Positions 44,466 through 51,885 of a DNA stretch of 64,000 nt are shown here, one piece after another; position 1 is the first letter of the stretch; the number at the start of each line of letters is the position of its first letter. Under the pieces are notes generated by a model. The model saw nothing but the letters and a program-made list of their open reading frames with translations, did no database searches and was not told the DNA's origin. This DNA comes from Candidatus Thalassospirochaeta sargassi. GTDB lineage: Bacteria > Spirochaetota > Spirochaetia > UBA9216. The translations under genes were made by a program, and so were the position numbers. The stretch covers positions 1-64,000 of the forward strand of contig JAQQAL010000040.1 of NCBI GenBank assembly GCA_028532855.1, given 5' to 3'.

Positions 44466-46100
44466 TTATTTATAGAGAAACCTCTTAATCTTGGATGTCG
44501 GGGTTTTTTCGAATTCCTCTTCCCGAATTTCAAAGTTAATTATTTTGGAATAGAGCGGCAACTCTCTGTCTACAGCCCGGACAGCCTTTTCAATCTCTTC
44601 TTTAATCCCGTCTGCCGTCAGGTTTGCAGCCTTGGCAAAATCCGGATCGGGATAAAGTATAGCTGTTACCTTGCCGTCACGGTCAATTACAAGCGCATCA
44701 GAAACGATGTCATGGTTATTAAGACGGGCTTCAATTTCTTCCGGATATATATTCTGTCCTCCGGAGCCCAGGAGCATGTTCTTACAGCGGCCCTTGATGG
44801 TTACAACCTGATCTTCATCCAGTGTTACCATATCGCCCGTGTGCAGCCAGCCCTCAGCGTCTATTGTTTCTTTAGTAGCCTCATCATTCTTGTAATATCC
44901 CAGCATTACATTTTCACCCTTAACACAGAGTTCGCCCTGTCCGGTTTCCGGATCGGGGTTATCCAGCTTTGCCTCAAGGTGAAAGATAAGCTTTCCAGCT
45001 GAGCCGCTCTTGTAAACATTCCATGGCATATACGAAATCAACGGACCGCATTCAGTCATACCGTATCCGACAGTAAATCTGAATTTGATCTTTGTCAGGA
45101 AGGCTTCAACCTCGGGATTGAATGCGGCGGCACCGATAACAATCGAAATAAAGTTTCCACCGAATGTTTTATTAAGCTTCCCCGCAATTATTTTTTCAAG
45201 CAGCTGCTTGATTCCCGGTATCTGAGCATAACCCTTGCTGAGGATAGGTTTCAGCTGTTTAAAATAAATCTTTTCAATAAGCAGCGGAACTGAAAGAATC
45301 AGTCTCGGCTTTATATCATCCATGGCCTTCAGTATGAGCTGAGGGGTGAGTCGGGGGAGAAAGGTTATATGGCATCCGGTTGCAAAGGGGAATAGAAAGT
45401 CGAAGGCTGCTCCGAAGCAGTGCGCCAGCGGCAGAAAGTTTACAATGGTATCTTTTGCTTTAACCGGAATGCTCTTCTGGGCATAGTCTACATTGGCCAT
45501 CAATGAGTTATGACTCAGCATTACCCCCTTAGAAAAGCCAGTTGTACCGGAAGTGTAGAGTATCCCCGCAAGCTCGCCGTTGGGAATCTCGTCAAATATG
45601 ACATCTTCCTTTTTCAATCCATCTTTGTATCGTTCAGTAATTACACCTCTCGCTTCTGCAATGACCCCGTCGTTAATAGAGCCCTTTGTCATGAATACGT
45701 GGAAATCATCCAGGTTTCCGCCTACTTCCAGAGCGGGAAGGTCTTTGACATTAAGTTTTTTCCAGATGGCTTCATCAGCGAAGAATATTTTTGATTCTGA
45801 ATGATTAATTATGTTAGTTATATCATCGCCGTGGAAATCGGGAAGAATAGGGACAATTACGGCTCCATATGTAACAGTAGCCAGATAGCATTTTACCCAG
45901 TTAACTGAGTTCTTGCCGCATACTGCAAGCTTGTCACCTTTTTTAATCCCGCATTTTCTGAAAACCTCATGGAAGATAAGCATACTCTCCGCAATGTCGC
46001 GGTAACTGTGTGGATCTGCTTCAAAATCTGAGAAGCAAGGCTGCTCCCAATTGTCTTTCAGACTGTTTTCTATGGTTTTAACAAAATTTCTTTCTAGCAT
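44466..46100 (-). CDS. Long-chain acyl-CoA synthetase (AMP-forming)
   Basis: A 544-aa adenylate-forming ligase. The phosphate loop is YTSGTTGFSKGVMLSHNSL, the A5 motif is VGYGMTECGP, the A7/A8 motifs are GWLHTGDMV and GRCKNMLLGSGGQNIYPEE, and the catalytic lysine is near the end (KTPTSKIKRF). It activates fatty acids to acyl-CoA via acyl-AMP, feeding lipid synthesis in organisms that take up fatty acids. I choose the ATG at 46100 (MLERNF), preceded by GGGAG at about 7 bases; the longer in-frame start at 46151 overlaps a promoter-like GATAAT. Monocistronic with a strong terminator. Confidence 0.9.
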   Translation of the reverse strand: MLERNFVKTIENSLKDNWEQPCFSDFEADPHSYRDIAESMLIFHEVFRKCGIKKGDKLAVCGKNSVNWVKCYLATVTYGAVIVPILPDFHGDDITNIINHSESKIFFADEAIWKKLNVKDLPALEVGGNLDDFHVFMTKGSINDGVIAEARGVITERYKDGLKKEDVIFDEIPNGELAGILYTSGTTGFSKGVMLSHNSLMANVDYAQKSIPVKAKDTIVNFLPLAHCFGAAFDFLFPFATGCHITFLPRLTPQLILKAMDDIKPRLILSVPLLIEKIYFKQLKPILSKGYAQIPGIKQLLEKIIAGKLNKTFGGNFISIVIGAAAFNPEVEAFLTKIKFRFTVGYGMTECGPLISYMPWNVYKSGSAGKLIFHLEAKLDNPDPETGQGELCVKGENVMLGYYKNDEATKETIDAEGWLHTGDMVTLDEDQVVTIKGRCKNMLLGSGGQNIYPEEIEARLNNHDIVSDALVIDRDGKVTAILYPDPDFAKAANLTADGIKEEIEKAVRAVDRELPLYSKIINFEIREEEFEKTPTSKIKRFLYK

Positions 46101-46252
46101 TAATAGCTCTCCCTGTATTAGTCGCCCGTCTACAATAGGGCATTCATCCATTATCCACTATATATAAGTAAAAAACAAGAAAAAACAGGAACTTGGTTGA
46201 ACCTGCGGGTGCAGTCCTCTGCTCACTTATTTTTGAATTACCGCTGTTGACC

Positions 46253-46278
46253 TTCCCTCTGCATCGTTACAGAGGGAA
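46253..46278 (-). other. Strong hairpin 3' of pgi
   Basis: A perfect 9-bp stem TTCCCTCTG/CAGAGGGAA with an 8-base loop lies 11 bases after the pgi stop. No T tract follows on the minus strand, so it is either a 3'-end-stabilising stem or an atypical terminator. Confidence 0.6.
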
Positions 46279-46289
46279 CCGTCTGGATC

Positions 46290-47888
46290 TTATTTATTCA
46301 GCAGCTCAAAGTAGGCTTGCAGAATGGATGTGTCTTCATCTCCGGCATCTCCGAGCAGTTTCTTTGTTAACAGTTTGCCAAGTTGAACTCCTTCCTGATC
46401 AAAGGAGTTGATATTCCAGGCAAAGCCCTGGAACATCACCTTGTTCTCAAAGTGAGCAAGCAGGGCGCCGAGGGCTTCCGGGTTCAGGTCGGAACCGTGG
46501 ATGAGGCTTGACGGGCGCTCGCCGTTAAACTGCTTGTTCGGGTTGCTGTTGTCGCTGCCGAGAGCAAATGCCGTAATCTGCGCAGCAAGGTTGGCATTCA
46601 GTTTTGTCTGGCTGCTTGAGCCATCAATATTAAGGTCGAATCCGCGCTGGGAATTTTCGAAACCGACAAACTGCAGCGGCACTATATCGGTACCCTGGTG
46701 AAGCAGCTGATAAAAGGAGTGCTGTCCGTTTGTGCCGGGTTCGCCGAATATGGTCGGGCCTGTTGCGTAATTCACAGGCTCTCCGTCTCTGTTCACGCTT
46801 TTGCCGTTTGATTCCATATCCAGTTGCTGCAGATGTGCCGGAAAACGCGACAAGCACTGACTGTAGGGCAGTACTGCTGTAGAAGGGAAGCCCAGGACGT
46901 TTCGTTCGTAGAGGCCTATCATGGCATCCATGAGGGCCGCGTTCATCCTTATGTCGGCTTCAAGTGCCCTCATATCGGCGTCGTGGGCGCCCGCAAGCAG
47001 GGCGTCGAATACATCCGGTCCGAACGCGAGACTGAGCACTGCTCCGCCAACGGCGCTGGTGGAAGAGTAGCGGCCGCCGATATAATCGTCTATATAGAAA
47101 CTGTCGAGGAAGTTATCTGATTTTGCAAGGGGGCTTGTCGCGCTTGTAACGGCTATCATGTGTTTCGCCGGCACAAGACCGGCAGGGCCTGTTTTGCCTA
47201 TTATATCAAGTACGAAGGCCTGATTAGTCAGGGTTTCCTGTGTTGTGCCGCTTTTCGATACGAGGATGAAGAGTGTGGTTTCCGGATCTATGGATGCGGC
47301 CACCGCGGTAGCGTCATCAGGATCCACATTCGAGATGAACAGCGCATCCATCATTGACTTGCTGTTTACCTCTGCCCAGCCCTCAAGTGCAATGTAAAGT
47401 GCTCTTGGACCGAGGTCTGAGCCGCCTATACCTATCTGAACGACTGTATCGAACTGTTTTCCAGTAGAACCTTTTATTTCACCCCGGTGAACCTTGTCTG
47501 AAAAGTCGGCGATACGCTGCCTCTGCTCAGCGTAGAAGGCCCCGATGTCAGTACCGTTTTCAGTGACCGGTGCAATGCACTGTCCCCGGGTAAGCTGGTG
47601 GAGAACCTTGCGGTCTTCACCGGTATTCATTCTTTCCCCGGATAGAACTGCCATGTATTTCTGGATAAGCTCCTGCTCGAGAGCAAGTTCCGCAAGGGTA
47701 TCGACTGTCTCCTCTGATACAGCCTTGGCTGAATAATTATATGTCAGTCCGGCGCCTGCTTGGATGCTGCATTCCTTAATGCGGTCAACAGTAAGAAGTT
47801 CCTTTAAAGAAGGTTTTACTGTTTTCTGAAGCTTGCTGAAGGCCTCAGTTTTATCAAGATTGGTATATTTGTATTTGATTTCCGACAT
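46290..47888 (-). CDS. pgi: Glucose-6-phosphate isomerase
   Basis: A 532-aa PGI of the long eubacterial/eukaryotic class, interconverting glucose 6-phosphate and fructose 6-phosphate in glycolysis. Signature segments: VQIGIGGSDLGPRALYIAL, SKSGTTQETLTNQAF, GGRYSSTSAVGGAV (sugar phosphate binding), the catalytic glutamate/histidine region GTNGQHSFYQLLHQG, and the lysine near FDQEGVQLGK. I place the start at the ATG ending at 47888 (MSEIKYK), with GGAGG 5 bases upstream. Confidence 0.95.
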   Translation of the reverse strand: MSEIKYKYTNLDKTEAFSKLQKTVKPSLKELLTVDRIKECSIQAGAGLTYNYSAKAVSEETVDTLAELALEQELIQKYMAVLSGERMNTGEDRKVLHQLTRGQCIAPVTENGTDIGAFYAEQRQRIADFSDKVHRGEIKGSTGKQFDTVVQIGIGGSDLGPRALYIALEGWAEVNSKSMMDALFISNVDPDDATAVAASIDPETTLFILVSKSGTTQETLTNQAFVLDIIGKTGPAGLVPAKHMIAVTSATSPLAKSDNFLDSFYIDDYIGGRYSSTSAVGGAVLSLAFGPDVFDALLAGAHDADMRALEADIRMNAALMDAMIGLYERNVLGFPSTAVLPYSQCLSRFPAHLQQLDMESNGKSVNRDGEPVNYATGPTIFGEPGTNGQHSFYQLLHQGTDIVPLQFVGFENSQRGFDLNIDGSSSQTKLNANLAAQITAFALGSDNSNPNKQFNGERPSSLIHGSDLNPEALGALLAHFENKVMFQGFAWNINSFDQEGVQLGKLLTKKLLGDAGDEDTSILQAYFELLNK

Positions 47889-47909
47889 GCTGTCCTCCAA
47901 ATAATTTAT

Positions 47910-47928
47910 ACCTGCCGGGAGGGCAGGT
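47910..47928 (-). terminator. Hairpin between the YdbC-like gene and pgi
   Basis: A 7-bp stem ACCTGCC/GGCAGGT with a 5-base loop is followed on the minus strand by TATAAATTATTT, just before the pgi ribosome binding site. It could be a weak terminator for the upstream small gene or part of the pgi leader. Confidence 0.45.
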
Positions 47929-47980
47929 TATGGTGGAGTAAAAAATTACAAAAAGTTCAAAAGACTTTAGATGAAATATC

Positions 47981-48199
47981 TTACTCCAGTTTCATTACTA
48001 ATGCTGCAATATTATCAAGTTCTTCGCGGTTTAGGGTGATTCCCTTGCCCATCTTTTCATGATCAGGCGCCCAGTCTCTGATATCGTATTTCGGATCCCG
48101 TCCATTCCATGATATCAGATTAAGCTCTCTGGACCATCCTTTGGGTGATTGTGATATCACCCCCAGCTGTTTCACAATTGTATAACTAAATTCTGCCAT
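47981..48199 (-). CDS. YdbC-like PC4-family single-stranded nucleic acid binding protein
   Basis: A 72-aa protein closely matching the bacterial YdbC/PC4 pattern: GWSRELNLISWNGRDPKYDI, then RDWAPDHEKMGKGITL. Members form dimers that bind single-stranded DNA or RNA and are related to the eukaryotic transcription cofactor PC4. Length is normal for the family. Its promoter is leaderless-type and overlaps that of the divergent MFS gene. It lies upstream of pgi in the same direction, about 90 bases away. Confidence 0.88.
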   Translation of the reverse strand: MAEFSYTIVKQLGVISQSPKGWSRELNLISWNGRDPKYDIRDWAPDHEKMGKGITLNREELDNIAALVMKLE

Positions 48200-48204
48200 G
48201 TTTT

Positions 48205-48233
48205 ATTCTACCAAATGTTCATTGAACTGTATA
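48205..48233 (-). promoter_or_regulatory. Promoter of the YdbC-like gene, candidate leaderless
   Basis: Minus strand -35 TATACA (48228-48233, 4 of 6), 17-base spacer, -10 TAGAAT (48205-48210, 5 of 6), 5 bases, ATG. No Shine-Dalgarno. It shares bases with the -10 box of the opposite MFS promoter. Confidence 0.55.
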
Positions 48234-48237
48234 TAAT
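48209..48237 (+). promoter_or_regulatory. Promoter of the MFS gene, candidate leaderless
   Basis: Consensus -10 TATAAT (48232-48237) lies 7 bases before the ATG at 48245; the -35 position (TACCAA, 48209-48214) is weak. The in-frame ATG at 48215 would lie upstream of this promoter core. Confidence 0.5.
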
Positions 48238-48244
48238 TCAATTT

Positions 48245-49417
48245 ATGATAGATGATGCAATGAGAACAAGAATTGACCGTTGTGCATATGCGACTATGTT
48301 GATCTATGCGGCATCGGTTAATATTCTACCCATAGCCCTTGTAAGGATTTCAGAAGAGCTGTCTATTAACCTTACTCAGGCAGGTGTCTTGGGTTTTATA
48401 ACATCAATCGAGCAGTTTTTTGTTTTAATTCTCAGCATTTTTGCGGCTGCCCGTTTCGGTAAAATCCGAATTCTGCGTGTTGCACTATTAATTATGGCTG
48501 TAGGACTGACAGCCTTCGCATTCAGTCGTTCCTACATAATGGCTCTCTCCCTGATTATTATTGTTGGCTTCGGTAACGCAATGATTGAGGCGGTAATAAC
48601 ACCGCTGGTGAGCGACCTTCACCCGCAGAATGTTGGAGGAAGGATGAATCTGCTGCATTCATTCTGGCCTATCGGAATATGTATTGGCGTACTCGTATTT
48701 GGTGAACTTCTTACAAGGGGTGTGTCCTGGCGTGCCCTGTTTGTCGGTGTTGCTATTATCTCTGTTCTGATTTTTATGACATATCCGGGTGCCCGCAAGG
48801 CCTCGCTGCCGCCTTCACGAGCGGACCTTGGGCATCTCGGTGAGATTCTTAAGCTTCCTCGTTTCTGGATGTTCGGTGTTGCAATGTTTTTTGCCGGTGC
48901 CGCTGAGTTCTCATTTGCATACTGGGCTGCGAGCTATATCCAGATTAACTTTAATACAGCACCCCGCGCAGGGGCATTCGGTGCCGCTGCTTTTGCTCTG
49001 GGTATGGCTGTCGGTCGAATGTCAGTTGCCCGCCTGGCAAAATATTGGGATCTGAAAATGATTATTAACGTTTCAGCAGTCTGCGGCTTTCTGTTCAGTC
49101 TTACTTTTTTTCTGATTAACAGTCCGATGGTGATTTACGGATATCTGTTTGTTGTAGGCCTGTTCATTGCCTGTCTCTGGCCCAGTATTCAGTCATACGC
49201 CGCAAGCGTAATAGCGGTAGACCCGACTGTGCTGATGGTTTTTCTTTCTTGTTTTGGAATCCCCGGTACAAGCGCCGCAGCCCTTGCTATGGGGATAATA
49301 GGAGACGCAGCCGGCCTGCGGACGGCTTATATTGTTGCTCCGGTCTTCCTGTTTCTTGTTGTGATCTTTCTGTCGCTTGAGGGACGATTTGGAGTAAAGA
49401 GGCAAAAGGCTGAATGA
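48245..49417 (+). CDS. Major facilitator superfamily transporter
   Basis: A 390-aa transporter with about twelve hydrophobic segments in two halves. It shows the usual MFS layout: TQAGVLGFITSIEQFFVL, then AARFGKIRILRVALLIMAVG as the loop 2-3 motif, and a second-half repeat with GMAVGRMSVARLAKYWDLK. The pattern resembles sugar or fucose-type MFS carriers, but the substrate is unknown. I choose the ATG at 48245 because the consensus -10 box sits 7 bases before it. Two very small genes follow immediately, the first overlapping by 4 bases. Confidence 0.85.
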   Translation: MIDDAMRTRIDRCAYATMLIYAASVNILPIALVRISEELSINLTQAGVLGFITSIEQFFVLILSIFAAARFGKIRILRVALLIMAVGLTAFAFSRSYIMALSLIIIVGFGNAMIEAVITPLVSDLHPQNVGGRMNLLHSFWPIGICIGVLVFGELLTRGVSWRALFVGVAIISVLIFMTYPGARKASLPPSRADLGHLGEILKLPRFWMFGVAMFFAGAAEFSFAYWAASYIQINFNTAPRAGAFGAAAFALGMAVGRMSVARLAKYWDLKMIINVSAVCGFLFSLTFFLINSPMVIYGYLFVVGLFIACLWPSIQSYAASVIAVDPTVLMVFLSCFGIPGTSAAALAMGIIGDAAGLRTAYIVAPVFLFLVVIFLSLEGRFGVKRQKAE

Positions 49418-49584
49418 AAAAAAATGCTCTTCTAATCTTATTTCTATTCACTGCTGTGTTTGGATTTTCATCGGGAGTGTTTGAATCGGATCTGCCTATC
49501 ATATCGCTGGATCATAAGTTACTGGAGCTTCAGGGACGGAAGCTTGCACCGCATATAGGTTTTGCTGATTTATCCGCAGGATAG
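49414..49584 (+). CDS. Small exported protein (56 aa)
   Basis: Not a known family. The ATG overlaps the MFS stop codon (ATGA, 4 bases), a typical coupled start. The first 20 residues form a signal peptide (basic KKN, then ALLILFLFTAVFGFSSG). The remaining 35 residues are short and neutral. The tight overlap and the signal peptide support it as a real gene, perhaps a small accessory subunit of the transporter (inference). Confidence 0.55.
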   Translation: MKKNALLILFLFTAVFGFSSGVFESDLPIISLDHKLLELQGRKLAPHIGFADLSAG

Positions 49585-49619
49585 ACCATGTATTTCAAGA
49601 GATGATTTTGAGGCGGTAA

Positions 49620-49778
49620 TTGAATAAAATGCCGATCAATTTGTTCAAGACTGTTTTCGGCCTATTCCATTCCGATTTTCTTATTCTGCTCACAGTTATT
49701 ATTACCGTTTCAGTGGGGAATTACACGGGCTTCTGGCGGGTTCTGTTAAAGAGCAGGAAAAAAAGAAAAAAAGAGTAG
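49620..49778 (+). CDS. Small single-pass membrane protein (49-52 aa)
   Basis: Starts at TTG 49620 (preceded by GAGGCGG) or ATG 49629. One hydrophobic segment (DFLILLTVIITVSVG) is followed by a basic tail ending in KSRKKRKKE. It lies 35 bases after the 56-aa gene and its stop overlaps the base of a terminator stem, so it would be the last gene of the MFS operon. No family recognised. Confidence 0.45.
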   Translation: MNKMPINLFKTVFGLFHSDFLILLTVIITVSVGNYTGFWRVLLKSRKKRKKE

Positions 49779-49805
49779 TTCAGAAAATTGAACTGCCTTT
49801 TTTTA
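49757..49805. terminator. Bidirectional terminator between the MFS operon and MATE gene
   Basis: Stem AGTTCA/TGAACT (49777-49782 with 49789-49794). On the plus strand it is followed by GCC and seven T residues; on the minus strand by ACTCTTTTTTTCTTTTTTT. It can end both convergent transcripts. Confidence 0.75.
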
Positions 49806-49854
49806 TTATCAGCCATTCGAGGCTGTCTTGTCCTGTCTTAAGATTGAGCTCAGC

Positions 49855-51240
49855 TCAGACTTTGTGCATCTTCATTTCCCCTGATTCCAGCTTGTTGATT
49901 GCTCGGCGAACAATTATCAGAGCTACAACCATTGATGCGATACTTCCCGAACCGATGCCGAGCCATACTCCCCACATGCCCATGTCGAAAACATATACAA
50001 GCAGGAGGATAACAGGAATCGCGATGAGGAGAAGCCTCAGAAGAGTCAGAAACAACGCCGGAAGCGGGTAGCCTATAGCCTGAAAGAACGAGCGCCCGGT
50101 AATACCGATAAGGGCGGTCATATAAGTGAGTCCCAGAACCCTGTACTGCATAACCGCATACCAGCGTACCTTCTCAACGTCTGTAAAGGGCTTGAATATC
50201 CATGGCGCGAAAGCAACCATGAAAGCCGTCAGGATGCCTACGGCTATCAGGCCCAGAATCCAGGCCTCTTTCACTGTTTCGCGCACCCGGCCGAAGTTTC
50301 CCCTGCCTCCGTTCTGCCCGACGATGGTTACTATAGCGGCCCCAATGGCGAAAGCGGGCATCAGCATAACCTGCTCGAAGCGGCCGCACAGTGCAAATGC
50401 GGTGAGGGCAAGTTCGTCAATTTCAATAACTATCTTGTTGAAAATAACAAAGCTGAACGACATGATTATCATTGCAAACGACTGCGGCAGGCCTATTGCG
50501 ATAATGTCCTTTACCGTTCTTCCGCTTATGTTTGAAATTGACCATTCGATTTTGATAGATGATTTGTTTCGGATGAATATAGTAACAACGTAAACAAGTG
50601 CAACAGCCTGTGCAATTACCGTTGCAATAGCCGCGCCACGTACATCCATTTTCAACAGGAAAATAAATACCGGATCAAGCACAATATTCAGCACCGTTCC
50701 AATCAGCATCGAGTTCATTACATACTTCATAAGGCCTTCGCCCTGAAGGATGCCCAGGAATACGTAAAGGAAAAACATTACCGGTCCTGCGGGAATAATG
50801 TATCTGAGATACTCAAGGCCGTGGATGTAATAGTCGCCTTCAGCGCCCAGGGCTGTCAGTATGCGTGATGCAAAAGGCAGCGCAATAGCCAATGTGAATA
50901 TAGTAAGAATTGTACTTATCAGCAGACCTGATTCGGCTGCTGTTCCCAGGACCTTTCCGTTCTTTTCTCCTATAGCACGCGCAACCAGTGAGCTTACACC
51001 CACTGTAAGTCCGTTGCCGAGGGCCATGAAGAAAAAAATCAGCGGGAATACAATTGCAGTTCCACCCATATATGAGGGGTCGGCGAGATCGATTCTTGCC
51101 ACCCAGAAGGTATCGGTAACGTTGTAGACTACCTGAACAATCATGCCTGCAAACATCGGTATCGACAACTTCATTAAAAGCGGTCGAATCGGACCTTCGA
51201 ACATTCCCGGAATCTCGTTTACTTTAATATCATCGCTCAT
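49855..51240 (-). CDS. MATE-family efflux transporter (second copy)
   Basis: A 461-aa MATE exporter with about twelve membrane segments; MKLSIPMFAGMIVQVVYNVT and FALCGRFEQVMLMPAFAIG are the matching half-repeat motifs. It is not a close copy of the marR-linked pump in this window. I choose the ATG ending at 51240 (MSDDIKV): an in-frame GTG two codons upstream touches the -10 box, while the ATG lies exactly 6 bases after it. It stands alone between two terminators. Confidence 0.88.
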   Translation of the reverse strand: MSDDIKVNEIPGMFEGPIRPLLMKLSIPMFAGMIVQVVYNVTDTFWVARIDLADPSYMGGTAIVFPLIFFFMALGNGLTVGVSSLVARAIGEKNGKVLGTAAESGLLISTILTIFTLAIALPFASRILTALGAEGDYYIHGLEYLRYIIPAGPVMFFLYVFLGILQGEGLMKYVMNSMLIGTVLNIVLDPVFIFLLKMDVRGAAIATVIAQAVALVYVVTIFIRNKSSIKIEWSISNISGRTVKDIIAIGLPQSFAMIIMSFSFVIFNKIVIEIDELALTAFALCGRFEQVMLMPAFAIGAAIVTIVGQNGGRGNFGRVRETVKEAWILGLIAVGILTAFMVAFAPWIFKPFTDVEKVRWYAVMQYRVLGLTYMTALIGITGRSFFQAIGYPLPALFLTLLRLLLIAIPVILLLVYVFDMGMWGVWLGIGSGSIASMVVALIIVRRAINKLESGEMKMHKV

Positions 51241-51246
51241 GATCAC

Positions 51247-51275
51247 AGAATGTCGAGATTAAAAATAAAGATCAA
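51247..51275 (-). promoter_or_regulatory. Promoter of the second MATE gene, candidate leaderless
   Basis: Minus strand -35 TTGATC (51270-51275, 4 of 6), 17-base spacer, -10 CATTCT (51247-51252, 3 of 6), 6 bases, then the ATG. No Shine-Dalgarno. Confidence 0.5.
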
Positions 51276-51335
51276 GGATTCTTATCGGAAAAATTAAAAT
51301 TTTTCAAAAATGGAAGAGCAGTTGATTATGAATAT

Positions 51336-51370
51336 AAAAAAGTGGGCATCCGCTGATAAAGCGGACGCCC
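51336..51370 (-). terminator. Arginine operon terminator 2
   Basis: Minus-strand stem GGGC-TCCGCT/AGCGGA-GCCC (51344-51370, 5-base loop, one mismatch) followed by CACTTTTTT. It is the second of two terminators in series. Confidence 0.8.
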
Positions 51371-51382
51371 GGGTGTTTGCAG

Positions 51383-51407
51383 AAAAAAATTGCTGCTTTA
51401 CAGCAAT
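51383..51407 (-). terminator. Arginine operon terminator 1
   Basis: Minus-strand perfect stem ATTGCTG/CAGCAAT (51389-51407, 5-base loop) followed directly by seven T residues, 8 bases after the last stop codon of the operon. Confidence 0.9.
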
Positions 51408-51414
51408 AATCAGC

Positions 51415-51885
51415 TCAAATGGAAATTACCATAGCTGTTTCATCACAGTTTTCAAGTTTCGGGCACTCAAGGCATTCGCGCCAGAGTTTTCTTGGGAATT
51501 CGTTTTTATCACGAACCTCAAATCCGAGTTTCTTGAAGAATTCTACCTGGTAGGTCAGGGTTATAACCTGTGGCATCCTCAGCCTGCGAGCTTCCTCTAT
51601 CAGCTGCTCAACCAAAGCCCTTCCTACGCCCTTGCCCTGCCAAACCGGATGAACGGCAAGAGCGCAAACCTCGCAGAGGTCGGTCCACAGCGTAGCAAGA
51701 GAGCCTGTGGCTATGACCTTGCCGCTCTCACTGTCAATCACTACAAAGAATGACGACAGTGAGGTTACAATTTTATATTTGCTTCTGGTTAGCATAAGAC
51801 CCTGGGCCGCCATTGAATTAGTAAGATTATAGATGCTGTCTACATCATCAACGATGGCCCGCCTTATTTCATAATTATTTGTCAT
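51415..51885 (-). CDS. GNAT-type N-acetylglutamate synthase
   Basis: A 156-aa GNAT acetyltransferase: IRRAIVDDVDSIYNL at the N-terminus, acetyl-CoA loop VHPVWQGKGVGRALVEQLIE, and FFKKLGFEVRDK near the end. Its length and its place as last gene of the arginine operon identify it as the short, stand-alone N-acetylglutamate synthase, which makes the first intermediate of arginine synthesis and replaces ArgA/ArgJ. I choose the ATG ending at 51885 (MTNNYE), which overlaps the argG stop by 11 bases; the longer in-frame reading would lie within argG. Confidence 0.85.
   Translation of the reverse strand: MTNNYEIRRAIVDDVDSIYNLTNSMAAQGLMLTRSKYKIVTSLSSFFVVIDSESGKVIATGSLATLWTDLCEVCALAVHPVWQGKGVGRALVEQLIEEARRLRMPQVITLTYQVEFFKKLGFEVRDKNEFPRKLWRECLECPKLENCDETAMVISI

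Noticed and set aside
44430-45002. 190-aa plus-strand reading frame opposite the acyl-CoA synthetase gene
   Set aside because: It lies entirely antisense to a gene with all adenylate-forming motifs, has no promoter or ribosome binding site, and its composition (Phe, Cys, Ile rich) is that of a reverse-strand shadow.
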